A stretch of DNA of 64,000 nt from Buxus sempervirens (Eukaryota; Streptophyta; Magnoliopsida; Buxales; Buxaceae), in the NCBI GenBank assembly GCA_947561395.2, contig OX387185.1, positions 16,828,366-16,892,365 on the forward strand, given 5' to 3'. Positions 22,679-34,812 of the stretch are shown here, piece by piece (position 1 is the first letter of the stretch; every line of letters begins with the position of its first letter). Both the position numbers and the translations under genes were made by a program. The notes below the pieces were generated by a model. The model was given only the letters and a program-made list of their open reading frames with translations. It searched no databases and was not told the origin of the DNA.

Positions 22679-23461
22679 AAGCTGAGAAGATTGAAACCTG
22701 AATGGACTCTAAAGGTCAAGGATGAAGTGGTCAAGCAATTTCAAGCAGGATTTCTGGCAGTCTCCACATACCCCGAGTGGCTCGCAAACATAGTGCCAGT
22801 ACCAAAGAAGGACAGGAAAGTCAGAATGTGCGTAGATCACAGAGATCTGAAGCCGAAAGGATGATTTTCCGCTTCTACACATCGACATCTTGGTGGACAA
22901 CGCTGCTGTACATAGCCTGTTCTCATTTATGGACGGCTTCTCTGGGTACAATCAGATCAAGATGGCTAAAGAAGATCAAGAGAAAACAGTGTTCATCACA
23001 CCTTGGGGCACATTCCACTATACAGTCATGCCATTTGGGCTTAAAAACGCTGGGGCAACATACCAGCGGGCCATGACCGCACTATTCCATGACATGATCC
23101 ATAAGGAGATGGAGGTCTACGTGGACGATATGATTGCCAAATCATGCAAAGAAGAGGACCACTTGATCAATCTGAAGAAAGTGTTTGATCGTCTCAGGAA
23201 GTACAGTCTACGGCTTAACCCGGCTAAATGCGTCTTTGGGGCTACATCAGGAAAGTTGCTGGGATTCATTGTAAGCAGGAGAGGAATTGAAATTGACTCG
23301 GCTAAAGCCAAGGCCATAATTGAAATGCCATCACCCAGAACAGAGAAGGAGATTAGGGGCTTTCTTGGAAGAATTCAATATATAAGCCGGTTCATAGCAC
23401 AGCTCATTGCTATTTGTGAACCTATTTTCAAGCTTCTAAGGAAAGATAACCCGACGGTCTG
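22679..23461 (+). pseudogene. Reverse transcriptase domain of element B
   Basis: After a frame change, the main frame from about 22890 shows FMDGFSGYNQIKMA, VMPFGLKNAGATYQRAM, the YVDD catalytic motif (23118-23129) and LNPAKCVFGATSGKLLGFIVS. This is the palm of a Ty3/gypsy reverse transcriptase, which copies genomic RNA into DNA. A TGA at about 23460, after NPTV, occupies the place of a conserved Trp codon (TGG). Confidence 0.88.
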
Positions 23462-24401
23462 AAATGAGGATTGCCAGCAGGCATTTGATACAATAAAGAA
23501 GTATTTGCTGAACCCACATGTACTAGTACCACCAACTCCAAGAAGACCTCTGATCCTGTACTTGTCAGTGTTGGAAACATCGATGGGATGTGTCTTGGGA
23601 CAGCATGATGAGACCGGTAGAAAAGAAAGGGCAATTTACTATCTAAGTAAAAAATTCATAGAATATGAAGCCAAGTACTCACCGTTGGAAAAGACTTGTT
23701 GTGCTCTAGTGTGGGCGACTCAGAGGCTAAGGCATTACTTCCTTAGTCACTCCACATTATTGATATCCTGGATGGATCCTCTGAAGTATCTATTTAAGAA
23801 GCCGGCACTAACTGGCAGAACAGCAAAGTGGCAGTTACTACTATCTGAGTTTGACCTCACGTACATCACTCAGAAGGCGATCAAGGGCCAAGCCATAGCT
23901 GATCACCTGGCTGCACATCCTTTGCAAGAATACCAACTTTTGAAGACCAACTTTCCTGATGAGGCAATTTTGTTTACTGAAGAGGAGGAAAGAGAGAGTT
24001 CTTGGCAGATGTTCTTCGATGGGGCCACCAACATGAATGGAAATGGAATAGGGGCCGTCTTGGTCAAACCAGATGGTTCACATATCCCGATCGCAGTCAA
24101 GTTGAGATTCCAGTGCACCAATAATATTGCAAAGTATGAAGCATGTATAATTGGGTTGCAAGCCGCCATAGATCATGAAGTAGAGGAACTTGACGTATAC
24201 GGAGATTCGAGTCTTATCATCTTCGAAACAACTGGTGAATGGAAAACCAAGGACCACAAATTGATCCCCTATCACCAGTATTTGGAAGAAATAAGCACAA
24301 ACTTTACTCGAATTTCCTTCAACTATATGCCAAGGGCCAAGAATCAGTTCGTGGATGCTCTAGCAACATTGGCTTCCATGATCAGCATGCCAGAGGGGTA
24401 G
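23462..24401 (+). pseudogene. Dual RNase H region of element B
   Basis: The first half carries the gypsy RNase H (LILYLSVLETSMGCVLGQHD, EAKYSPLEKTCCALVWA), in which the usual first catalytic Asp appears as Ser. The second half carries an additional archaeal-type RNase H with MFFDGATNMNGNGIGAVL (Asp at 24018-24020), NIAKYEACIIGLQAA and LDVYGDSSLI. A second RNase H is a known hallmark of the Tat/Ogre lineage. The domain removes the RNA strand during reverse transcription. The frame is open but is cut from its neighbours by a stop upstream and a frame change downstream. Confidence 0.85.
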
Positions 24402-25734
24402 ACATCAAACCACTAGAGATTGAGGTCAGAGATGAACCAGCTTATTGTCTTGTTCTGGAGGGAGCACCAGAAGAGGAAATACCATGGTTTCAAGATATCA
24501 AAAATTTCTTGAACAACGGAGTTTGCCAGAAAACGCCACTTCTACTAAGAAGAGGACAATACAGAGATTAGCTGGTCAGTTCTTGCTAAGCGGTGGACAC
24601 TTGTACAAGAGATCACATAATGACATTCTGCTCAGGTGTGTTGCTAAAGCTGAGTCAAAAAGGTTGATTGAGACTGTACATGGAGGAGTCTGTGGACCCC
24701 ATATGAACGGACACATGTTTGCAAAGAAGATCCTGCAGTTGGGATATTATTGGTCGACGATAGAACATGATTGCTGTATACATGTCAGGAGGTGTCATCA
24801 ATGTCAGATATATGCAGATAACAAGCATGCACCCCCAAGTGAGTTGCACAACATGTCATCACCATGACCCTTCTCTATGTGGGGCATAGACGTCATTGGC
24901 ATGATTTCCCCTAAGGCATCGAACGGACAAAGATTCATCTTGGTGGCAATCGATTATTTCACTAAGTGGGTAGAAGCAGCCTCATATGCGAATATCACAA
25001 GCAACCATGCTATTAAATTTTTGAAGCACAATATTATTTGTCGCTATAGACTGCCAAGTGCCATAGTATCAGACAACGCTTCAAATATTAAGAACAAGGA
25101 TATGAAGAAGATGTGTGAGTAGTTTCAGATCACCCACCACAACTCAGCTCCATAGAGGCCAAAGATGAATGGGGCAGGGGAAGTAGCAAATAAGAACATA
25201 AAGAAAATCATTCAGAAAATGGTGGTAAGTTACAAGGATTGGCATGAAATGCTGCAACTTGCTCTACATGCCTACAGAACCTCAATCCGGACTTCAACTG
25301 GGGCAACCCCGTATTCCCTGGTCTATGGGATGGAAGCAGTTCTGCTAGTGGAAGTAGAAATCCCATCGCTCAGAGTGCTCATGGAGGCTGAATTGGAAGA
25401 AGTTGAATGGATACAGTCAAGAAGTGATCAACTCAACCTAATAGAAGAGAAGCGATTGAAAGCGCTATGTCATGGCCAATTGTACCAACGGAGAATGACC
25501 CGGGCCTACAATAAGAAGGTGAGGCCCAGAACTTTCCAAGAAGGAAACCTAGTTCTAAAGAAAATTCTACCATTTTTGGAAGACCCTCGTGGTAAGTTCA
25601 AGCCGAATTGGGAAGGGCCGTATGTCGTCAAGAATGTCTTATCAAGAGGTGCACTCATCTTGATAGAAATGGATGGGACAGATTTTCCTGAGCCAATTAA
25701 CTCTGATGCAGTAAAAAGGTATTTTCCTTGAGTG
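24402..25734 (+). pseudogene. Integrase of element B, interrupted
   Basis: The His-His-Cys-Cys zinc finger (VHGGVCGPHMNGH ... CHQCQ) lies at about 24678-24810. The catalytic triad is visible: Asp 24889-24891 (WGIDVIG), Asp 25072-25074 (SDNASN) and Glu 25180-25182 (GEVANK), with the canonical D-x60-D-x35-E spacing. The C-terminal part (PFLEDPRGKFKPNWEGPYVV) ends at 25731. Stops fall at 24865-24867, 25120-25122 and 25153-25155. There is no chromodomain, as expected for Tat/Ogre. The enzyme would insert the cDNA with the 5-bp duplication seen at the element's ends. Confidence 0.87.
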
Positions 25735-26721
25735 AACATTACTAGGAAATGATCCGAGGCCATTTTTCTTTATTTCCCTCAAATTTCAATCCCTAGTCTA
25801 GCCAAGTTGAGCCGTTTCGTTTCCTCGATAAACCTAAACCGGACTTACAGTCTTATATTGGGGCAAGGCCAATTGGGGCAAAAATAAGGAAAAAAGAAAA
25901 AAGAGTGAAAAAGCAATTAAAAATAGGCAAATGAAAGCCAAGTGTGAAAAGAGATGCAAAGAATGCAAATTGGGAAAAAGGGTTAAATTCATCATGACTG
26001 TAAGTCCGGTCGACCTATTTCCACATTTGAAAAATTTTGAGCCTTTAATACATTTTCTTTCATAAACCGAGCCTAGCCTTTGTTTCATCCTATTTCTAAG
26101 CCCTCGGTGATCTTAGCATGTTCATTCAAATTTCAGAGTGAGATTGGTGATGACGGAATGCAGAAGCCGGCCCTAGTGAAAACCGTAACTGGCACTAGGG
26201 GCAATATTGGCAAGAAGAAAAGAAAGAAAAAAATAAAAAAATAAAAAAAAGAAAAAAATCAGTGGTTGAGTTGATCATGGAGATCTGAGCTTGAAGTAAA
26301 ATCATCATGAATATGGAGACTGAGCATAACGGGGTCGAACATGAAGGAAAAGCCATTTGGGGATGACTCTAAAGGTCCTAAGATGGACGGTTTTGATCCC
26401 TCATTATTTTTTCGATTACCCTTTTCATTATTTAACTTGGTTTTAATTCCTTTAATTATGAGTGATTAAGTATATGGACCAAATTTTAAAAAATAAAAAA
26501 ATAAAAAAATATATAAAAAAGAAAAACTATACTTTGGCCAGTGATGATAAATCAAATACTTTTCATAAAACCTTTGTTTTTACAAGCATTTGAGCATTCT
26601 GAGGCCAATAATATAAAAAAATTTATTTTTGAATTAAATCCTTTGTCTTTCCACTATTGAAGTTTGCTTTCGTACAAAGGTATGAAAAAAAAAAAGAAAT
26701 CAAAATGTGCAGGAAACAAGG
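25735..26721 (+). other. Non-coding spacer after pol
   Basis: Nothing coding is seen. The stretch is AT-rich with several A-runs (about 26220-26260, 26490-26525 and 26685-26700). It separates sense-strand pol from the 3' end of the antisense gene at 26722, and so may contain both polyadenylation regions. Confidence 0.5.
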
Positions 26722-28437
26722 CTAGTCTCTGTCTCTTAGCCGCTTCTCAAGTTCCCGAATCCGAGCTGCCTGAGCTGCAATAACTCCAGAAGCCCCCTCT
26801 ACATTGGGATCACTCAAGAAAGAAATGACCTCATCTGAAAGGGTCTGCTTGATCCTCATGCTCCTGAGGCTGGTTAAAGCATCCTGGTGCTTCTGCCTCA
26901 GTGCTCGGACTTCAAAGCAGCGAGCCTGCCTCTGCTCCTCAAGTTGCTTTTCCATAGCAAGACGGCGGGATACCTGCTCTGCAAGTTGCCTCTCCACGTT
27001 AAGGCCTTGTATCCTAAGCTCCTGGGCCTCTCGTACCCATATCTGCTGAAGTCGCTTGTGAGAAGCTCTCTCGGACTCCAGGATGTCTTCAGAAGTAGGA
27101 GCCAAAACTGCAGAAAGATCTTCAGGTACTGGAGCCTGACTCTGTATCTGCTCCTTGATCTAGAAGAGATAGTCCTTCACATGGGACTCTGAGAAGACCG
27201 GGCTCCGCATAAAACGAACATAGGACCACTCCCTCATCAACCAAGCATTCAGCTTCATGGTGGCTGGTGAAAGTGGCCCAAAATGGTCCTCATATCCACT
27301 TGGGATTATAATCCCTTGGGTCGCTCTAAATTGACGAAGAACCCGCAAAGGTAAAGCACAGCATGTCCCAAGCCAGCCAGGACCAAAAAGTTGCGGTCTC
27401 AAAAGCTGATCACCTCTGCATTGGGCTGATAAGTACCAGGCCACCTCACCTGGTCATCCTGGAGTGTAGCCAAGAAAGTAAACCAGCCCTGTTTACCTCC
27501 TGAAATGTCAGGACACCCCCGATTGCTCATCAAAATAGGAACCTTCAAGCTCGGGAAGAAGTGTCGATTGATTTCCTCAATCTGACTCAGGTGGTCAAGT
27601 AGCCAAAGCTGCAAAGGAGGAGGGATATTTCAGTATATTGTAAAAGAAAAAAAAAAGAAAAGCAAGCAAAAAAGAACAAAAGCAAAAAGAAAAAAAAAGC
27701 AAAAAAGAAAAGAGGGAGGAAATTTTTACTTGCAAGATTGGGCCACATGATAGGAAGCGCTTCTTCTTCTTGTAATAACAGTCAGTCAAAGCCTGGTAGA
27801 TCTCCGCCAAAATCATAGGGGCCAATTTCTCCTGCTCCCTAACCTGGCATATAACTGAGATAAGGGCCAAGTCTACCTCATCATCATCTCGTGGAAAAAG
27901 CAGTTGGTTAACCACTATCAAGGTCAGGGCATTGAACCTGGTTTCCTTGTTCGCCCCCCTCAAGAGCTTCTCAGTCAGAAAAGACTTGGACAAAGTCAAA
28001 AGAGTGTCAGAATCCCCTAAATCCTTCTTCCCTATGCCTAGGAAAGTAGAAGCCTCTTTCTTGTAACTGGGCTTAAGGGGTGGGTTCACTACCTTCTCTA
28101 CAAACCTCAAACCCAGGATAGTCTCAACCTCCTCAATGGTGGGGGTCATCTCATGGTTTCCAAAACGAAAAAGGTTTAGGTTCGGTACCCAATGGCCAAT
28201 CATGGCTTCAATAATTTCCCACTTGAATGGGATGGAAGGGATAAGCAAAGTGTGGCCTAAATGAATAGAATCCCATCTGATCTCTTCATCAAGGGTCATG
28301 GAGTTGACCCACCTAGTGTAGAATGAATCTACAGGGTTGTACCTAGTGAGATTAAGGGGTTTTGCTCTAAAAGGTTGTTTTGCAGGGGAGGCTGCGTGGA
28401 CAGACAATGGTAGGGCAGAAGATGATCCGGAATCCAT
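26722..28437 (-). pseudogene. First antisense gene of element B, DUF7745/PMD-like
   Basis: Exon 1 (27730-28437) starts MDSGSSSALPLS and encodes 236 residues, including TRWVNSMTLDEEIRWDSIHL, IGHWVPNLNLFRFGNHEMTP and TIEEVETILGLRF. This resembles the plant DUF7745 family, related to the plant mobile domain. A minus-strand intron (27609-27729) has GT and AG ends and keeps the frame. Exon 2 continues with GCPDISGGKQGWFTFLATL. A frameshift follows near 27395, a stop at 27160-27162, then an in-frame coiled-coil tail ending RIRELEKRLRDRD at 26722. It has its own promoter at about 28548. Its role is unknown; related proteins are linked to transposons and silencing. Confidence 0.75.
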
Positions 28438-28546
28438 TGGAGGTGATGGGAGCAAGCTAAGAATCAATGGGAGGAAGAAAAAGGCGAAAAAGGGGTTTTC
28501 TAAACTCAAAAACTCGTAAAAAATACGCAAATCCCGAGGCTGGTTG

Positions 28547-28705
28547 CATTTATAGCATTTTTTAATGTATCCGATATATCAGATCGGATACAAAAGAGTC
28601 TCTTCATACCCGATAAAATATGCCGGATACAAGGGGATGTTAATGTATCCGACATATCATATCGGATACAAAGAAATATCAGTGTGTCCGATCTGATATA
28701 TCGGA
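28547..28705 (-). promoter_or_regulatory. Promoter of the first antisense gene: TATA box and four palindromes
   Basis: The minus strand reads GCTATAAATG (plus 28547-28556), about 110 bases upstream of the ATG. Directly upstream lie four palindromes, among them 28566-28592 (TGTATCCGAT and ATCGGATACA) and 28644-28670 (TGTATCCGAC around atatcat). It is the same promoter design as in the LTR and the second antisense gene. Confidence 0.72.
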
Positions 28706-28908
28706 TATAAAGAAAAAATGCAAAAAAAAAAAAGAGAAAATGGAGAAAAATCCGAATTTTTTACTTGTTTCATTGTGTACAAGTTATAATTGCATGAAAT
28801 TGAAAAGAAAAGAGAGCCAGACAAGAGAGAATAAATAAAAAAGTTTCTTTTCATATATAAACAAGTCTTTTTGTACAAGGATAAGGAAAAAATGAAAATC
28901 CTAATCTA

Positions 28909-31722
28909 CTACTCCTGTGCAGGATCACCTCGGTGTCCTCTGCCCCGTCCTCCTCTGCAACCTCTATCTCGAGATGGCCGACGACTAAAGACATGGGAAA
29001 TGATACGCGTGGCAGCATGGCGAGGTAACCAACTCACAACGGATTGGATCTGATACTCCAAGCAATACTCCGAAAGGTCTGAAGGCGGGTCAGGAGCAAA
29101 ATCTGGGGAGGAAGCCCCGGGCTCAGCAGGAACGAGCTCAACTGGACCACCAGCCGTACCGGTCTTCGCTCCCGCAGCTCCAGAAGGCCCAGCAATAGCA
29201 GAAGAAGGGCCGGGAACAGAAATATCTGGGCCAATAGAAGAAAAATCAGAAATTGAGGCATCCAAATGAACCAAGGAGATGAAACTAAAGAAAACTTACC
29301 AGGGACCTCAGGAGCAGGATCAGGAGCCGCCATAGGGGATGAAGTGCCGGCAGGAGGAGTAAGAACTGGGTCTGCAACCGGGATGTCTACAGGATCCACG
29401 GGAGCCCCAGGATCCGCAGGAGCGGCATGTGCAGGAGATGCAGATGGATCAGGAACAGCAGCTGGAGCATCCTCGGGATCAGAAGCCCGAACCGGAGACA
29501 AATCAGGAGCCGGAGGATCTGGCCCAAAGGCAGCATCATGATTTGGAATGGGATCCTGCAAAAGTCAAACAGTCATATCAGAATAGCAGAAACATGGAAA
29601 TGAAAGAGATGAAATTATAAAGAAACCAGATACCTGTCTAGCCTGAAGCTTAGCGACCAGAGCCTCCAGCTCTCTGATCCGAGCATCCCTCTGGGCCACG
29701 ACTGCGTCATGCTCTGCGATCATATCATCCACTGCGGTCCGCTGACTCAGGAACCGATCCCAGAGAGCATTCAACTCATGTACCTGCCAATAAGAACAGA
29801 ATTAGAGTCACAAGTACAGAATTGAGGGAAATGAGATAAAAGATAAGGATCATGAAACTCACGGTGTCATCGTGTACCCGGATATAGATCCCGCCGATCT
29901 CTGTCACTCCAGCACGGGTGGGTCGATCCATCAAGCACCCAATAGATACTCTCTGGATCCACTCGTCGTAATCCCCAGCTACTGTGAGCTCCTCCGCATC
30001 CTGATACTGGTCAAACTGGCCAATATCAAAACTATGTTGGAGCGTGTCAGGACCCATAGAAGGAGGGGGAACGGGGATACGAAGTGTGCCTGTGTGTTGA
30101 TAGTACAGGCGCTCTCCTAAATACATCACCCTCCCAAGCCTCCCAAGGAAGCACTGGTAGGGTTGATGTCGGAGATCTCTATCAAAAGCATCCTGTACTA
30201 CCATCTCACGGGCCACCCCAATATCCATGTCATCAAAGCGTGCCAAGATGAGCTGCAAAGAAGAAAAAATGGTCAGATACCATCAAAGTACAGGAAAAGA
30301 AATAAAAGGGAAAGGGGCAAAGAATTTACATCGGATCGTCAGGCACGGTCCAAGTGAACCTAAGCAGTGTGGGGCTGACTCCTATCTGCGTCTCGGACCT
30401 GGGCTGACCACCGCAAGGCAACGGGGAACTCCGTGACACCAGGCACTGGGGATGGGTGGAAGAAAGTCATGTAGGTATACATAAACACCTGGCAAAAGAA
30501 AAATCAGTCAGGGATAAAGAAGATATAGCCTAAGAAATAAGACAGGACAGATGAATTTAATATCTGCAGAATTTGCCAAAAGAACCGGCAGCTAACTCCA
30601 TCACCTCTCGGAGCGGCCAGGCCCCGAACTACCCGGCATAGCCCGGCCAAGATGGTCCCATATATAAGCCGACCCCATGCTAGCTGGCGGGTCTGATGGA
30701 AATCTCGCAGAGCATCCAAAAATAGGGGACTAACACTAGTCTTGTCCTAAAAGAAGCAGCTCCCGAGCATCAGCAGAAACACATGTCGGAAGATGGGTGC
30801 AAAGGCTACATCTTCCACTGTGACGGTTGCATGTCTCCCCTCATAATGCCGAGTAAGGCTCTCCCGCAGTCAGCTAATGGAGATACGACCACTCTGCCCG
30901 TCCCAAGCAGCATGAGGCAGGTCCTGATAGCCCAAGAGAAGGCCAATTTCCGCCACTGAAGACCGATCCAAAACAATAGTCCACCCCATCAGAGGAATGC
31001 CGGTGATCATCACAAAATCGGAGGGGCGGATCCCCAACTCCACATCCTGCAGATGGAATGACTGCGTCTCCGGAAAATATCGCTCCATCATAGCGAAAAT
31101 GAGGGGATGGTCGGCTCAGAACGAAGGGATGCTGAGAAAATAATCCAAGTGGCACCTGCCAAACTCACGCCTAAGTGTCGGGGAAAGCGTCTGCACCAAC
31201 TCACTAAATCTCCCCCAACTGCCTCGCAGATGAGAAGGAGGATATGGAAGAGGCACATTGGCCCGGATGCACATGGAGGGGTGGCTATCCAAACCACTAA
31301 GGAGCTCTGTATCATGAACAGACGCTCTCAGCTCCGCAGAGACCCCTAAGCGTAAGGCTACAGCAGCACCCTCCTGGCCTGAAGCTCCGGCCCGGCCTCG
31401 GCCCCTCTCTCCGGCTCGGCCTCGACCCCTCTCACCAACTTGGCCTCCACCTCTCTCTCAGCCTCCACCACGGCTTCGAACAGGATCAACAACAGGCTAA
31501 AAGCAGAAATGAATAAGTGAAGTCGGTTTCAAGGGAAGCAGGGAAAGGAAGAAGAAGGATTGGGAAGCCTACCTCAGTAGAGCCCTCAGCGGAGCTCTCT
31601 CTGAAATCACCTAACGACTCTGACAGGGTGGCGCTAGAACTCGCCTCTGTCCGAGCCCGCGAGGTAGAGGGCTGATCAGCAAGGTCAGCCTCCTCCCGAA
31701 CACGGGAACGACTCCTAGCCAT
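28909..31722 (-). pseudogene. Second antisense gene of element B, PMD type (copy 2)
   Basis: Exons are 31573-31722, 30564-31496, 30330-30488, 29863-30252, 29634-29783, 29300-29555 and 28909-29225. They sum to 2,355 nt (784 codons plus stop), and introns 1-5 are all phase 0. The product order is an MARSRSRVREE start, an Arg/Gly-rich segment, plant mobile domain, an ILARFDDMDIGVAREMVV region, a coiled coil (RIRELEALVAKLQARQ), a Pro/Ala-rich stretch and an Arg/Gly-rich tail (CRGGRGRGHRGDPAQE). Stops lie at 31116-31118, 30870-30872, 30747-30749 and 30339-30341. The exon 2 donor is AT instead of GT (30562-30563). Host PMD proteins MAIN and MAIL1 act in silencing; an element role is inferred only. 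Confidence 0.85.
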
Positions 31723-32349
31723 CTACAAGTAACAGGGAAGTGTTTCAGTTCAAATTTATCCTACTTTACTTATCAGGAATTTTACCTTGCTTTTGGCCTA
31801 GGTTTCGGTTCATCGGGAATCTTACAGGATATTTTTCAAGTTATCATGAATTGTGTTCTAAGGGAATTTGCATTTATTTTTGTTCTCTGTTTCAGTTCAA
31901 GGTTTTTATTTCTATTCTGGTTCTACAGCTTCTTGTCCTAAGGATATATACAAAGGCTTAATATCTGCTAATCTATTTCAGGGCTCATACATGAAAGCAG
32001 GACAGTGGTGCAAAAGAAAATGGTTTTAGCTAATCAAAGATCAGAATAAGCTGTGGAACCCAAGAACCAAGCAGAGAAAAGTTCTGGCAGTCGAAGCACC
32101 ACTTTAGTCAAAGAAGAACAAATCATAGCCTGGCATTCGAGTATGCAATTTTTCACCACAATTCAAAAACCTGGGAAAATCATGCAACTCAGCTGGAAAA
32201 TGTCGCAGGCAAATTAAAAAAGCAAACCACAGCATGGAAGACAAAGCAAGCATGCAACAGCAAGAGCAAAGTGAATAAAGAATTTATAGTGGTTCAATGA
32301 TCGAAACAAGATTTGCAGAATTCTAAGCATATAAATTAATAAAGAGGCA

Positions 32350-34812
32350 TGTGCGCACCCCATTTTGGGGCCACACGACGAGGTGCATGAAGAAGTGATG
32401 CTCGCCTCGGGACTGGTTTGGAGTGGCAACTGCCTGAGAGGTGCAGGCAGACACAAAAGGGGCACCTATTCGGGCCTAATTATTCTGGTCTGCGGCTTAT
32501 TAGAGTTCTGAGTAAGTTCTCGGTTACGTCTAGGGAAGCCCGAAGACACCCTAGCCCGCCCCGTCGATTGACAGGTCCCGTGGGTCTCCTTGGTTTGAAT
32601 CAACTTTAGTTTTCACCCAATTCCTAAGCTAGCATGCACACTTATTTAGTCTAAGTGGGGACCATTGATGGTGTAGGTTCCCCTTTTATTTGATTTTATC
32701 TTTTCATTATTTAGTGAAGTGAGTCGGTTACGGGCCCTATTGGAAGGCCTGTTGGGATCCAAATTGGGCTTAAGTCAAGCCCAAGGCCCAATTCGGGTTA
32801 TTGGGTAACCCTTGTTGGATTATGGCTATTTGGTTTAAGGGTTTATTTATATTTACAAAGTTAGTGGGTTGAAGTTTTTTAGGGCCCAATGGGCTTGGAT
32901 TTGGCGCAATGGCAATTTAATCATGTGGCCTTGGGTCCATTTTTTCAAAATGGGTCTTGGTTGGGCCAGATGGGATGTGGGCCCTATTGAAGGACCCAAG
33001 AAGCCTTGGTGGGCCCACTTAGGCACACAGTCTCAAAATGGGCTTGGAAAAGTCCAGGAAGCCCAATGGGTCAGATCATGCAAAAATGGGTCGGATTAGG
33101 TCCAACCGGGTCAGAAAAATAGTTTTTTAAGTCACTTTATCGAGTGACCGTATTTAATTCACGGTCTGGTCAGAACCGTAATTTTAATACGGTTCAGGCC
33201 AGACCGTAGATTAACTACGAGCACGCCTGGACCGCCCTGAGTATACGGTTTCTGCTCAATTTCGCCGTTTTGCTCCGATTTTGCTTGGGATCCATTCCGT
33301 GTTTTTTTTGGAACTTTCTATAGCATCTGGGATAGTTCCTCTGCCTTCATGATTTGTAATTTACTTCAAATATCCTCCTTTTGAAGCATTTGTTGATGAA
33401 GCCTTCTCTTTTCCTCTTTTTATCAAGTCATTTCCCATCTCATCTTATGGTATTTAAAAGAAAGGATAGGGGGAAAGAATATTACAAGGGGTAAATTTGC
33501 ATTAGCAAATATAGTTTAAGCAAAACATATCCTTCCTTTGTTCTTTTTGTTCATTTTATGGGTCCACCTTCCTTTTCTTTCACAAATGGACACTCATTTG
33601 TGTGGGAGAATTCCAGCAAGAGTGAAACAAATAGGTTAGTAGAAATGTAAAAAGATAAGAGAAAAAGATACAAAATTGAATGAGGAAATGCACATGTATA
33701 TTGAAAAAGAGATGGGAAACATTACCAAATTACAAGTTCCTTTTTTGGAGGATGTTGGGATTCTCAGGGAATTTCAGCAGTGCTTCTGCGTCTCCTTGGG
33801 TTTCCAAATTGGGTTTTGAAAGGGGTTCTTTGGGTTTTTCTATGCTTAAAGGATGAAAGGGAAGATTTAAGCAGAGCCTAAGGGCATTTTGGACATTTTT
33901 TCGGGTTGGCAAGGTTCCGGCAAGACTTGGGCAGGGGTTGGATGCAGAAGAGTCGAGGAAGGAGAGGGGGAGCAGTTCAGGGGACTGGCTTGTTGAAATG
34001 AGGGGGTGGCCTCTCTATTTATAGGCAAAATTTTCGTGCCCGTATTTGAAGTACGGGCATGCCTTGCCCGTACTTCAAGTACGGGCGTGCTTTGCTCGTA
34101 ATTCAAATACGGGCGAAAAACGCACATTTCCAAATCTCGCAAAATCGGCCGTACGGGATGCGTGTCCCGTCGTACAGCGACACGCGTCCCCTTCTAGAAG
34201 CTCGCCCGTATTTGAAATACGGGCATGCCTCGCTTGTACTTCAAATACGGGTCAGCACGTTTTTTAAATGCTGGATTTGAAACACTTTATTAAATTTGAT
34301 TTTTAAACGGATTTTATTCGATTTTAATGATTATTATATTAAAATATCTTCAGATATTTATTAAAATATTATTAAACAATTATTTTATTTATTTTATTCA
34401 TTTATTCTGCCTTTTTGCTTCTGTTTTGCCACATGGGCAGTTTTCTTGAAACTTCAACTGCCCATAACTTCTTCATTCGGTGTCCGATTTCAGCAAACTT
34501 AGTGTTGTTGGAACCGACTCAGAATCACCTATCCACTGGGATCAAGTTTGGCAGCTGAATTGGGGTTGAGCAAAAAGTCAACTTTTCGCTCCCCAAAAGT
34601 TTGACCAACTCATAACTTTCTCATCCGGACTCTGATTCCAGCAAACTCAGTTGCGTTGGAACCGTGTCAAAATGCTCTTTTTAATGAGATGAAGTTTGAT
34701 GGTAAAATTCACTTGAATCAAAAGTCAATTTTTTAGTCCCCTCAGGGTTTGACTTTTTAATTGAAATTTTCATTTTCTTCATTTTTTGGGGTGCAAAAAT
34801 CAGGTGCTAACA
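32350..34812 (-). mobile_element. Solo LTR of a third family in the PMD copy 2 intron
   Basis: It starts TGTGCGCACCCC and ends AGGTGCTAACA, with perfect target repeats AGGCA (32345-32349 and 34813-34817). Copy 1 shows the empty site. Read on the minus strand it begins TGTTAGCACCTGATTTTTGC, a start common in Tat-type LTRs. Its TATA box is TATAAATA (plus 34016-34023, minus strand). There are no internal genes. Confidence 0.88.
34038..34251 (-). repeat. Palindrome array GCCCGTA...TACGGGC upstream of the LTR TATA box
   Basis: At least five palindromes lie immediately upstream of this LTR's TATA box. Those at 34066-34086 and 34204-34224 are perfect over 21 bases with a single central base (arms GCCCGTACTT and GCCCGTATTT). 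Others are at 34038-34058, 34094-34114 and about 34231-34251. The sequence is unrelated to the Ogre palindromes but the position relative to TATA is equivalent. Confidence 0.85.

Noticed and set aside
32869..33099. Trp/Gly-rich frame of 76 residues
   Set aside because: It lies within the inserted LTR at 32350-34812 and consists of repeated 'tgggcccattgg'-type sequence with no domain.
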